Shown here: in pieces, positions 1 through 7,582 of the stretch | Position numbering within the stretch: the stretch's first letter is position 1 | Layout of the letters: each line of letters starts with the position of its first letter | Origin: Isoptericola chiayiensis | GTDB taxonomy: Bacteria; Actinomycetota; Actinomycetes; Actinomycetales; Cellulomonadaceae | DNA length: 49,360 nucleotides | Direction: 5' to 3' | Assembly (NCBI RefSeq): GCF_013149805.1 | Contig: NZ_JABEZT010000013.1 | Location: forward strand, 1 to 49,360 | Made by a program: the position numbers and the translations under genes | Notes under the pieces: generated by a model | Told to the model about the DNA's origin: nothing | What the model saw: the letters and a program-made list of their open reading frames with translations, nothing else | Database searches by the model: none

Positions 1-72
1 TGCCTGAAGAACTACATCGCCCGCAACCTCTACCGAGCCCTCAAACGAGCCGACCTCTCACAGACCCCTTGA
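1..72 (+). CDS. C-terminal end of an IS110-family-like transposase (cut by window edge)
   Basis: The frame is open from the first base and ends at TGA after 23 codons, reading CLKNYIARNLYRALK then a short polar tail. A CLK(R/N)-[YH]-x-AR-x-[LVI]-[YF] ending is typical of the C-terminus of IS110/IS116/IS902 transposases (DEDD-type recombinases that use a bridge RNA). The rest lies outside the window, so intactness cannot be judged. No terminal repeat is visible, as expected for IS110. The family call rests on this short motif only. A 20-bp tandem repeat starts 10 nt after the stop. Confidence 0.5.
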   Translation, partial: CLKNYIARNLYRALKRADLSQTP

Positions 73-82
73 CAACCCATAG

Positions 83-160
83 AAGCCTCTCGCGGGACGT
101 TGGCCTACTCCGCGGCGGGTTTGCCTACCTCGCGGGAAAGTTGCCTACCTCGCGGTGAGG
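83..160. repeat. 20-bp tandem repeat array overlapping a stop codon (locus 1)
   Basis: Successive units begin at 83 (18 bp, degenerate), 101, 121 and 141. The last two read TTGCCTACCTCGCGGGAAAG and TTGCCTACCTCGCGGTGAGG. GCCTAC recurs at 103, 123 and 143, an exact 20-bp period. The TAG of the minus-strand nuclease-helicase gene (145-147) lies inside the fourth unit. The same consensus recurs at 42487-42541. Confidence 0.85.
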
Positions 161-3100
161 CGGAGGAACGCGCCGAGCTGTTCCAGGTCCTCCACGGAGC
201 TCGGCAGGTAGTCCGTCAGCCGGGGTGAGCGGACCACGATCGCGCACCACTTGCCGCGCGACACCGCGACGTTCATCCGGTTGCGGCTGAGCAGGAACCG
301 CATCCCGCGGGGCACCTCCTCCGGCGAGGACGCCGCCATCGACACGATGGCGACGGGCGCCTCCTGCCCCTGGAACTTGTCGACCGTTCCCACGGGTACG
401 TCCTCCAGCCCGGCCGCGTCGAGGGCGTGCCGCACCGTCCACACCTGCGCGTTGTAGGCAGCCACGACGATGACGTCCTCGGGACCGAGGGGGCGCGGTG
501 CCTCCCCCGGGGCGGACATCCACGCGCGTCCCTGCACGGCCCGCACCTGCCGCACCACCTCGTCGGCCTCCTCGACGGAGGACACCGCGCGCCCGACGTG
601 GTCGACGAGCACCTGCCGCACCCCCGGCTCCACCCCGTCCAGGGCACGTCCGGAGGCGGTCGAGTGCGCGTGCAGCCGCCCGGAGTAGGCCAGGTCGGAG
701 ACCCGTGCGCACAGCGCGGGATGCATCCGGCGCGAGGCGGGCAGGAAGTACCCGAACTCGCCGGGCAGCGTCTCGTGGCCGTCGGCGAGCCACCCGAGCG
801 CCGAGCCCGCCACCCCGGGATCGGGGTGGGTGCCCTGGGAGACCTGCGGGAGCTGCTGGGGGTCGCCGAGCAGCAGGAGCCGGGACGCGGCCCGCGCGAC
901 GGCGACGGTGTTGGCGATCGCGAACTGTCCCGCCTCGTCGATGACGAGCAGGTCGAGCCCGTCGGGCTCCCAGCGCTCGTGCGCGAAGTCCCACGCCGTC
1001 CCGCCGACGACGCAACCGCGGCCCGCGTCCAGCGCCTCGGCGGCGAACGTGGCCAACCCGTCCGCGTTCACGTCCTGCCACGGTGTCCCGGACTCGGCGG
1101 GCTTCACGCCCGAGGGCAGCTTCTTGGCGACCTGCTCGGCGGGGACTCCGGCCCCGAGCACCCCACCGAGCAGGTTCGACACGACGGCATGCGACTGCGC
1201 GACGACCCCGACGCGCCACCCGTCGGCGACCAGCGCGGCGATCACGTGCGAGGCCAGGTAGGTCTTGCCGGTCCCGGGCGGGCCCTGGACGGCCAGGTAG
1301 GAACGGTCCAGGCGACGCACGGCCCGCTCGACGGCGGTCACGACGTCGGGCTCCCCGTCCGGCCCGGGCGGCGCCACCGGCAGACCGCCCGTGACCCGCG
1401 AGGGGCGGCGCTGCAGCAGGTCCGTCATGGGGCCCGCGGGCAGCCGGTCGGCCATCGCGACACCGGCGGACTCCCCCACCTGCCAGGCCTCGAGCGCTGC
1501 CCGGCCGGCCTCGGCCGTCGCCGTCTCCAGCGGGCCGGCGGGCACGTGGCTGTTGATGCTCAGGGCGCAGGGGACGTCGTCGTGCGTCTCCTGCCCGGGC
1601 CCCACGTGCTCACGCACGACGAACACGTCGAGATCGCGGTCGCCGTCGACCACCCGCTGCACGTCCTGGATGGCCATCTTGTTGTGGAACCACCGCTGCG
1701 CGAGGGCCTCCACGGCCCCGATCACCGGCGGGCACGGCACGTCGTAGAGCAGGAACGCGCTCGCCCCGGCGCGCAGCTCGCTGCCCTCGACCGCCTGGCA
1801 GGTCAGTGCGAGCACCCGCGAGGGGGCGCGCTTGCCGGGTTCGGTCTCCCAGTCGCTGAGCACGCGGCAGCTCTCGACGACGGAGGCGGAGCGGCGCCCG
1901 GGCCACTCGTCGGGCGGGAGCTGCATCCGCGAGAAGTGCGCCTGCCAGAACTGTTTGGACTCGCGGCGGTGGTAACCGACGGCGGCGCCGAGCAGGCTCA
2001 GGGCGCGCACGGCGGCGCGGTCGTCCGGTTCGTGCGGGTGGGCGTGCTCGACGGCGGCCCGCACGTCGGCCTCCAGCGCCTCGCGCTCCTGGCGTTCCGG
2101 CGTCGTCTCGCGCGGCGCCTCCACGTCCAGGGGCGCCGCGACGGGGCCGTCCACCGGGCCGACCACCTCGTCGTGCGCCCACCGCAGCCAGTCCAGCAGC
2201 CGCAGCGTCGACAGGCAGTCGTAGCGGTTGTAGTCCAGGATCTCGGAGCGCAGGCGCGCGGCCCCGGCGGTGTCACCGGCGGCGAGCAGGTCGCAGTACT
2301 CGGCGTACTCGACCACGGACGTCGCGGCGTCGGTGACCCCGGACCGCGCCGCCTCGTCCCCCATGTACAGCGGCTCGAGCTTCTTGATGGAGCGCGACCG
2401 GTGGGAGATCCGCAGCCCGGAGCACACCGTGGCGTACAGGTCGACCAGGACGCCGGAGCGCAGCAGGTCGTCGACCTCCTCCTCGTAGACCCCGTGCCGC
2501 GCGGCGATGGACAGCAGGTGGGTGCGCTCGTAGGCGGCGTAGTGGTAGACGTGCATGTCCGGCCAGCGACGACGTCGCTCGGCCATCTCGTCGACGAAGC
2601 GCCGCAGCGCGTCGGCCTCGTCGGCGAACGAGTCCGCCCACAGCGCGTGGAAGGCGGGGCGGCCCTCGGCGTCGAGGTCACGCGTCACCCAGCCGAACAG
2701 GTAGTCGATGCCCGACGCCGCCGGTGCCGTGACGTCGTCGGGCGGCGTCCACAACGGGTCGCCCTCGAAGTCGAAGAACACGTCGCCGTCGCTGGGTTCG
2801 GGCAGCCGCTCGACGGCGGCCGGGTCGGTGAGCGCCCAGCGCAGCTCGCCGGGGCCGTCGTCGGTCTCGACCTTGACGGACCCGTGGCCGGGGTCCGTGC
2901 CGAGCTGCAGCGCGGCCTGCCGCCGCAGCCCCGCGAACCGGTCCGGGTTCATGCCCGCGGGCGACGCCGTCGCGGCGGCGAGCCCGGCCATCGTGGTGAT
3001 CCCCGCCTCGGCGAGGCGTGCCCGCTGCGGGGCGTGGACCCCGGCGACCAGCAGCACGTCCTGGTGGGCCTCGGCCGCGGCCGCGCAGTCCGGGCAGGCG

Positions 3101-3819
3101 CCGAGCCGGCGACAGGCGCCGTGCCCGGGATCGTCCCAGGCCACCGGCTCGCCCGCCTCGACGTGCCGCGCGACGACGTCGAGCATCCGGTCGCGGCGCG
3201 CGCGGTAGACGGGCAGCACCTCGTCCAGCAGATGGTCGGTGCGTTCGCCGGTGCCGAGCACCAGGTGGGCGGTCTCGGTCGGGTCGATGCCCGCCGCGAG
3301 GAGCTGGTCCGCGTACGCGGCGAGTTGCAGCACGGCGCGGACCTTCTCGCGGCGCGCCAGCTTGGTGTCCCACACGGAGTACCGCGGCCCGGGCCCGGAG
3401 CCGTCCCGGACCAGGAAGTCGGCGCGGCCGTGGAACCGGCCGTCGAAGAACGCGGCCTGGTAGACCACGTCGGCACCGCCCTCCAGGGCCGCCAGCGTCG
3501 CCGAGTGGGCGTCCGTCAGGTCCTCGACCGTCATGCGCCGCGGTGCGGCGATCTCGACCACGCCGCCCGCACCGTCGGACGGCGCCTCCCCGTAGCGGTC
3601 GAGCAGCTCGTCCAGGACCGCCCGCTCGTGGGACTCCCCGAGGGCGACCGTGCGCTCCAGCATCTCGTCGCGCTCGCGCGGCCGCGCCGGCACCCGACCG
3701 AGCACCTCGTCCAGCCGGCGCAGCAGTGCGTGCTCGCACTCCGCGGCCACGACCAGGTCGCTCGCCGAGTGGACGAGCGTCGCCCCGCCGCGAGCCCCGT
3801 CGCCACCGAGAAGGAACAT
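145..3819 (-). CDS. TM0106-family RecB-like nuclease fused to an SF1 (DNA2/UPF1-like) helicase
   Basis: This is a 1224-aa predicted nuclease-helicase. The N-terminal half has a PD-(D/E)XK-type core (GRADFL followed by VWDTKLA, about residues 125-155), then a ribonuclease-H-like part with DVFFDFEGDPLW (about 345) and NRYDC (about 530). The C-terminal half is an SF1 helicase: Walker A GPPGTGKT near residue 850, Walker B VIDEAGQ, and late motifs TVDKFQGQE and RMNVAVSRGK. The layout matches the TM0106 family RecB-like putative nucleases, whose role is not established; DNA or RNA processing is inferred. A -10-like GATAGT lies 8 nt before the ATG and there is no clear ribosome site, so the message may be leaderless. 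The gene stands alone, and its stop codon lies in a tandem repeat next to an IS110 end. Confidence 0.85.
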   Translation of the reverse strand: MFLLGGDGARGGATLVHSASDLVVAAECEHALLRRLDEVLGRVPARPRERDEMLERTVALGESHERAVLDELLDRYGEAPSDGAGGVVEIAAPRRMTVEDLTDAHSATLAALEGGADVVYQAAFFDGRFHGRADFLVRDGSGPGPRYSVWDTKLARREKVRAVLQLAAYADQLLAAGIDPTETAHLVLGTGERTDHLLDEVLPVYRARRDRMLDVVARHVEAGEPVAWDDPGHGACRRLGACPDCAAAAEAHQDVLLVAGVHAPQRARLAEAGITTMAGLAAATASPAGMNPDRFAGLRRQAALQLGTDPGHGSVKVETDDGPGELRWALTDPAAVERLPEPSDGDVFFDFEGDPLWTPPDDVTAPAASGIDYLFGWVTRDLDAEGRPAFHALWADSFADEADALRRFVDEMAERRRRWPDMHVYHYAAYERTHLLSIAARHGVYEEEVDDLLRSGVLVDLYATVCSGLRISHRSRSIKKLEPLYMGDEAARSGVTDAATSVVEYAEYCDLLAAGDTAGAARLRSEILDYNRYDCLSTLRLLDWLRWAHDEVVGPVDGPVAAPLDVEAPRETTPERQEREALEADVRAAVEHAHPHEPDDRAAVRALSLLGAAVGYHRRESKQFWQAHFSRMQLPPDEWPGRRSASVVESCRVLSDWETEPGKRAPSRVLALTCQAVEGSELRAGASAFLLYDVPCPPVIGAVEALAQRWFHNKMAIQDVQRVVDGDRDLDVFVVREHVGPGQETHDDVPCALSINSHVPAGPLETATAEAGRAALEAWQVGESAGVAMADRLPAGPMTDLLQRRPSRVTGGLPVAPPGPDGEPDVVTAVERAVRRLDRSYLAVQGPPGTGKTYLASHVIAALVADGWRVGVVAQSHAVVSNLLGGVLGAGVPAEQVAKKLPSGVKPAESGTPWQDVNADGLATFAAEALDAGRGCVVGGTAWDFAHERWEPDGLDLLVIDEAGQFAIANTVAVARAASRLLLLGDPQQLPQVSQGTHPDPGVAGSALGWLADGHETLPGEFGYFLPASRRMHPALCARVSDLAYSGRLHAHSTASGRALDGVEPGVRQVLVDHVGRAVSSVEEADEVVRQVRAVQGRAWMSAPGEAPRPLGPEDVIVVAAYNAQVWTVRHALDAAGLEDVPVGTVDKFQGQEAPVAIVSMAASSPEEVPRGMRFLLSRNRMNVAVSRGKWCAIVVRSPRLTDYLPSSVEDLEQLGAFLRLTAR

Positions 3820-3904
3820 GTCACAGAACTATCAGGGCCCACCGACATGGACCTGGAGGGGTCGGGTTCGGCATAGTGGGGCCGCACCACGCCGAAGGAG
3901 AGTC

Positions 3905-4879
3905 ATGACCGTGCGATTCAACCCCCCTCCCGGCTGGCAGGTCCCCCCGGGCTTCCGGCCCGAGGCCGGCTGGTCGCCCGACCCGTCCTGGCCGCCCGCC
4001 CCCGCCGGGTGGGAGTACTGGGTGGACGACGACGCACCCGCCACCGCGTCGCCCGCCACCGCCCAGGACCCCGGCGCGACGGCGGTCATGACGCCGGTCA
4101 GCGCCTTCGACCCGGCCCCGGCGTCCCCGGCCTCGGCCCCGACGACGGCGGCACCCGGCCCCGCAGCACACGGCCCCGCAGCACCCGCCCCGGGAGCCCA
4201 CCCGCCGGGCCCTCCGGCGTCGGCGGCACGACCGCCGTCGGACCCCCACCCGACCCAGCGGGCCACGGCACCGGTGCCGCCGCTCGGTCAGCCCTCCGCC
4301 GCGGAGCGCGTCGACCCCCGCGTGGCCGCCCAGCAGGCCGCGGCCGCGGAGGCCCAGCGCGAGGCGCAGCGCCCGCGCCGTCGCGGCCCCTCCCCCCTCG
4401 TGCTCGCCGGCGGCGGGGTCGCGTGCCTCGCGCTCGGCATCATCGTGGGCGTCATGTTCTCCATGGTGCAGACCTCCGACGCCCGCCAGGCCGTGGCCGA
4501 CGCCGAGCGCCAGGTCGCGGCCGCCGAGGAGCTCGAGGCCGAGGTCGCCGACGAGCGGGCCCAGATGGAGGAGCGCTCCACCACGCTGCAGGAGCGGGAG
4601 GACGCCCTCACGGAGCGCGAGAACGAGATCGCCGAGAAGGAGTCCGAGCTCACGAGCCGCCAGAACGAGCTCGACGAGCAGGCCGCCCAGCGCGAGGAGG
4701 AGCAGCAACAGCAGGAGCAGGAGCAGCAGGACCAGGGCGGTGGCGGCGACCAGTGGTGGTACTGGAGCTGTGACGACGCCCGCGAGTCCGGCGCTGCGCC
4801 GATCCAGCAGGGGCAGCCCGGCTACCGCGGCGGCCTCGACGCCAACGGCAACGGCATCGCCTGCGAGGGCGGGGAGTAG
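3905..4879 (+). CDS. Single-pass membrane protein with coiled coil and C-terminal Excalibur calcium-binding domain
   Basis: The 324-aa product starts at an ATG preceded by AAGGAGAG. Residues 1-50 are rich in Pro and Trp (PPGW, AGWSPDPSW, AGWEYW), like short DUF2510-type repeats. An Ala/Pro-rich stretch follows to about 150. One membrane helix spans about 161-186 (LVLAGGGVACLALGIIVGVM). A long Glu/Gln-rich heptad region (about 200-285) is a predicted coiled coil. The last 40 residues carry an Excalibur motif with Asp ligands (LDANGNGIACE) and paired Cys (WSCDDA and ACE). The Excalibur domain should be outside the cell and may bind calcium. The process served is unknown. Confidence 0.75.
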   Translation: MTVRFNPPPGWQVPPGFRPEAGWSPDPSWPPAPAGWEYWVDDDAPATASPATAQDPGATAVMTPVSAFDPAPASPASAPTTAAPGPAAHGPAAPAPGAHPPGPPASAARPPSDPHPTQRATAPVPPLGQPSAAERVDPRVAAQQAAAAEAQREAQRPRRRGPSPLVLAGGGVACLALGIIVGVMFSMVQTSDARQAVADAERQVAAAEELEAEVADERAQMEERSTTLQEREDALTERENEIAEKESELTSRQNELDEQAAQREEEQQQQEQEQQDQGGGGDQWWYWSCDDARESGAAPIQQGQPGYRGGLDANGNGIACEGGE

Positions 4880-4887
4880 AACTTCCC

Positions 4888-4917
4888 GGCGGGCGCCGTG
4901 CCGTGACGGCGCCCGCC
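4888..4917. terminator. Bidirectional intrinsic-type hairpin
   Basis: A perfect 12-bp stem GGCGGGCGCCGT/ACGGCGCCCGCC with a 6-nt loop lies between two convergent genes, 8 nt after the Excalibur gene stop and 16 nt from the stop of the facing gene. There is no T-run, which is common in high-GC actinobacteria. Confidence 0.7.
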
Positions 4918-4933
4918 GCGCTTCCTCCGTCGG

Positions 4934-5410
4934 TCAGACGGCGGCGAGCGCGTCCACGCCGAGGACGGCGAGGATCCCGAACGCGACGCCCCACAGGATG
5001 ATCGAGACGATCTGCCAGCCGATGACGGCGCGCAGCGAGGCCCCGAACGAGACCATGATCGCCGAGGTGATCTGGCTGGGCAGCACCGTCTGGCCGAGGA
5101 GGCTCACGCCGGCGACGCCGTACTTGTCGAAGCGTCGGCGCAGCTTGACGCGGCGAGGGGTCTCCGGCTTGCTGCGCCCGGCGGTGGCGGCGCGCCGCAG
5201 CCGCCCGGCGACCAGCACGAACACGATCATGGAGATCACGTTGCCGACGACGGCGGCGACGACCGCGACCACCGGGTTGACGCCGGCGAGGATGCCGAGC
5301 ACGGAGCCGGCGTAGGACTCCACGAACGGGATCGCCCCGGCGAGCATCACGCCCAGCCACTGCAGCATCGGGGACAGGGACTCGGTGAACTCCTGCAGGG
5401 CCTGGATCAC
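4934..5410 (-). CDS. Small integral membrane protein, Sm_multidrug_ex-like
   Basis: With the GTG start chosen here (GAGGAG 8 nt upstream) the protein has 158 residues; the frame stays open upstream but that part reads as low-complexity non-membrane sequence. It has about four hydrophobic segments: [36 protein letters not shown], a re-entrant-looking [19 protein letters not shown], and [19 protein letters not shown]. The PF-ES-Y-G motif after the first segment and the loop preceding GVSLLGQ fit the family annotated small multi-drug export protein (PF06695). Substrate and function are not established, and the resistance label should not be taken literally. Confidence 0.6.
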   Translation of the reverse strand: MIQALQEFTESLSPMLQWLGVMLAGAIPFVESYAGSVLGILAGVNPVVAVVAAVVGNVISMIVFVLVAGRLRRAATAGRSKPETPRRVKLRRRFDKYGVAGVSLLGQTVLPSQITSAIMVSFGASLRAVIGWQIVSIILWGVAFGILAVLGVDALAAV

Positions 5411-5519
5411 GTCATGCTCCTCGGGGTCGTGGTGAGGGGGACGTGTCCATCCTGGTCGCGGCGCCGCGGCGGCGGCAGTGCCGTGGCGCACCGGTTCGGG
5501 TGCACCGCGCACGGCCGGG

Positions 5520-5537
5520 CCATGACATCCGTCATGG
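5520..5537. promoter_or_regulatory. Inverted repeat CCATGAC-N4-GTCATGG, putative operator
   Basis: A perfect 7+4+7 dyad (CCATGACATCCGTCATGG) sits in the 211-bp space between two divergent genes, 109 bp from the small membrane protein start and 84 bp from the response regulator start. A dimeric regulator is implied; the OmpR-type regulator next door is a candidate, although such proteins usually bind direct repeats. Confidence 0.5.
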
Positions 5538-5582
5538 TGCACGCCTTACGGTCCGGTGACGGTGCGCCCGTGACGGGACGAC

Positions 5583-5621
5583 GGCGGCCGTCCGGCGTGC
5601 CGGCCGCCCTACGCTGGCCCT
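5583..5621 (+). promoter_or_regulatory. Promoter region of the two-component operon with hairpin and leaderless -10
   Basis: An 8-bp inverted repeat GGCGGCCG/CGGCCGCC (5583-5590 and 5601-5608) is followed directly by TACGCT (5610-5615). This -10-like hexamer is exactly 6 nt before the ATG, so transcription would start at the start codon. No ribosome binding site is visible, which fits a leaderless message. No convincing -35 is seen. Confidence 0.45.
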
Positions 5622-6395
5622 ATGGTCCGGGTCCTCGTGGTCGACGACGACACCACCGTCGCCGACGTGGTGGTCGCCTACCTGGAGCGCGCCGGCATCA
5701 CGGCCGAGCACGCCGCCGACGGCCCGGACGCCCTGGCCGCCGCCCGCGAGCGCCCGCCGGACGCCGTGGTGCTGGACCTGATGCTGCCCGGCATCGACGG
5801 GATCGAGGTGTGCCGCCGGTTGCGTGCGGACCGGCCGGACCTGCCGGTGCTGATGCTGACGGCGCGCGGCGAGGAGGACGACCGCATCACGGGCCTCGAG
5901 GTGGGTGCCGACGACTACGTGACCAAGCCGTTCAGCCCGCGCGAGCTCACGCTGCGGGTGCGGTCGGTGCTGCGCAGGGCGGGCACGCGGCTGCCCGACG
6001 GCGGAGGGCGGCCCGCGCACGCGGCCGCGGTGCCGCCGTCGGACACCGTGCCGCCGTCGGACGCCCCGCCGTCGGGCACCCTGCGCGACGGCGACCTCAC
6101 CGTGGATCTGCCGGGTCACCGGGTGCTGCGCGGCGGGTCGGAGCTGGCGCTGACGGCGCGGGAGTTCGACCTGCTGGCCTGGTTCCTCACGCACCCCGGG
6201 CAGGTGCACGACCGCGAGGCGCTGCTGCGCGAGGTGTGGGGCTGGGAGTACGGCGACCGCTCCACGGTGACGGTGCACGTGCGGCGGCTGCGGGAGAAGG
6301 TCGAGGCGGACCCGTCCGCGCCGACGCGCCTGGTGACGGTGTTCGGCGTCGGCTACCGGTGGGACGCGTCCGTCCCCGAGGGGGCCGTCCCGTGA
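5622..6395 (+). CDS. OmpR/PhoB-family response regulator
   Basis: The 257-aa protein has an N-terminal receiver domain with acidic pocket VDDD (8-10), phospho-acceptor Asp52 in VVLDLMLPG, and switch Lys in VTKPF. A C-terminal winged helix follows ([13 protein letters not shown], then [16 protein letters not shown] and VFGVGYRW). A 35-40 residue linker contains the short repeat PPSD. It is a transcription factor that should be phosphorylated by the kinase encoded immediately downstream, whose GTG overlaps this gene's TGA. Target genes are unknown. Confidence 0.95.
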   Translation: MVRVLVVDDDTTVADVVVAYLERAGITAEHAADGPDALAAARERPPDAVVLDLMLPGIDGIEVCRRLRADRPDLPVLMLTARGEEDDRITGLEVGADDYVTKPFSPRELTLRVRSVLRRAGTRLPDGGGRPAHAAAVPPSDTVPPSDAPPSGTLRDGDLTVDLPGHRVLRGGSELALTAREFDLLAWFLTHPGQVHDREALLREVWGWEYGDRSTVTVHVRRLREKVEADPSAPTRLVTVFGVGYRWDASVPEGAVP

Positions 6396-7468
6396 CGCCG
6401 CTGGCGGGCGTGGCGCTGTCCGCCGGGGTGGCCGCCGTCGTCGGGCTGGGTGGTGCGGCGGGCGTGCTGGCGCTGGGTCGACGGCGGCCCACGGCCGCCG
6501 CGGTGCTGGCCCCGCTGGTGGTGGTCGCGTCGGTCGCGGCCGGTGTCTACGCGAGCGCGCGGGCGATGTTCCTGTCGGAGCAGGACTCGACGACGGTGCT
6601 GTGGCTGCTCCTCGCGACGGTGCCGGTGGCGCTGGTGATCGGGCTGGCGCTGGCGCTGCGCACGCACCGGCTGGCCACCGAGCGGGCGGCGGCCGTGGCG
6701 GCCCGCGACCGGGACCGGGAGGTCGAGGAGCGGCGCCGCGAGCTGGTGGCCTGGGTGTCCCACGACCTGCGCACCCCGCTGGCGGCGGTGCGGGCGCTGA
6801 CCGAGGCGATGGAGGATGGCGTGACCCGCCCGGCGGACGCGGCGGCCGGGATCCTGGCGGAGAACCGTCGCATGAGCGAGATGGTCGACGACCTGCTGGC
6901 GCTGTCCCGGCTGCAGTCGACGGGGTTCGAGCTGTCCCGCGAGCCGACCGACGTGGGCGACCTCGCCTCCGACGCGCTGGCGGCGATGTCGCCCGCGGCC
7001 GAGGCCCGCGGCGTGCGGCTCACCGGGGAGGTCGCGGCACCGGTGGTCGTCACCGTCGACCCCCGGGAGGTGTCCCGCGCCCTGGGGAACCTGCTGTCGA
7101 ACGCCGTGCGGCACACCCCGGCCGGCGGGACCGTGTGCGTGCGGGTGGCCCCGGGCGGGCCGGGGTCGCCGGGGCCACCGGGATCGCCGGAGCACCGCGC
7201 GGCCGGGGCGGGTCCGGCCGGCGCGGGGACCGCCGTCGTGCAGGTGACGGACGGCTGCGGCGGCATCCCGGACGGCGATCTGTCCCGCGTGTTCGAGGCG
7301 GGGTGGCGCGGCACCGCGGCCCGCACGCCGGGTTCCGGGGGCGCGGGGATCGGGCTGTCGATCGTGCGGTCGGTCGCCGAGGCGCACGGCGGGACCGTCG
7401 AGGTCGCCAACGTCGCGCTGCCCGACGGCGGGCACGGCTGCCGCTTCACGCTCACGCTGCCCGGCTGA
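6392..7468 (+). CDS. Membrane sensor histidine kinase
   Basis: The GTG start overlaps the response regulator stop (GTGA), giving 358 residues. The N-terminus has about three hydrophobic segments (about 5-28, 37-58 and 69-90) and very short external loops, so there is no real extracellular sensor domain. A HAMP-less linker leads to HisKA with His124 in [10 protein letters not shown]. The catalytic part has N-box [13 protein letters not shown], a G1-like DGCGGIPD (canonical DxGxGI is altered to D-G-C-G-G) and G2 [13 protein letters not shown] Gly/Pro-rich insertion precedes G1. Membrane stress or an intramembrane signal is inferred from the short loops. Confidence 0.93.
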   Translation: MTPLAGVALSAGVAAVVGLGGAAGVLALGRRRPTAAAVLAPLVVVASVAAGVYASARAMFLSEQDSTTVLWLLLATVPVALVIGLALALRTHRLATERAAAVAARDRDREVEERRRELVAWVSHDLRTPLAAVRALTEAMEDGVTRPADAAAGILAENRRMSEMVDDLLALSRLQSTGFELSREPTDVGDLASDALAAMSPAAEARGVRLTGEVAAPVVVTVDPREVSRALGNLLSNAVRHTPAGGTVCVRVAPGGPGSPGPPGSPEHRAAGAGPAGAGTAVVQVTDGCGGIPDGDLSRVFEAGWRGTAARTPGSGGAGIGLSIVRSVAEAHGGTVEVANVALPDGGHGCRFTLTLPG

Positions 7469-7500
7469 ACGCGGGCCTCCCCGGCTGAACGTGGGCCTCC
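7461..7500. repeat. 20-bp tandem duplication starting at a stop codon
   Basis: Two units, CCGGCTGAACGCGGGCCTCC and CCGGCTGAACGTGGGCCTCC, differ at one base. The TGA of the kinase gene lies in the first unit. Two bases after the second unit a dispersed palindrome begins. Confidence 0.85.
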
Positions 7501-7502
7501 CC

Positions 7503-7574
7503 GCTGTGGGCGCACTTCTGGGGACTCAAAGGCGCCCATAGGCGGCATATCGGGCCAACGAGTGCGCCCACAGC
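7503..7574. repeat. Dispersed palindromic element, copy 1 (TGTGGGCGCA family)
   Basis: Perfect 14-bp arms GCTGTGGGCGCACT and AGTGCGCCCACAGC flank a 44-bp core. Read on the minus strand the core contains TGGCCCGATATGCCGC, matching the plus-strand core of copy 3. It lies between convergent genes, 8 nt after the minus-strand stop, and could act as a terminator. Confidence 0.85.
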
Positions 7575-7582
7575 GTCCGGGG

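Noticed and set aside
83-160. Possible CRISPR array
   Set aside because: The units are contiguous 20-bp direct repeats without spacers, there are at most four of them, and no cas gene is present.
427-3876. Very long open frame (over 1100 codons) on the strand opposite the nuclease-helicase gene
   Set aside because: It is a shadow caused by high GC at third codon positions. Its translation is Arg/Gly/Pro/His-rich without any domain, while the minus strand encodes clear nuclease and helicase motifs.
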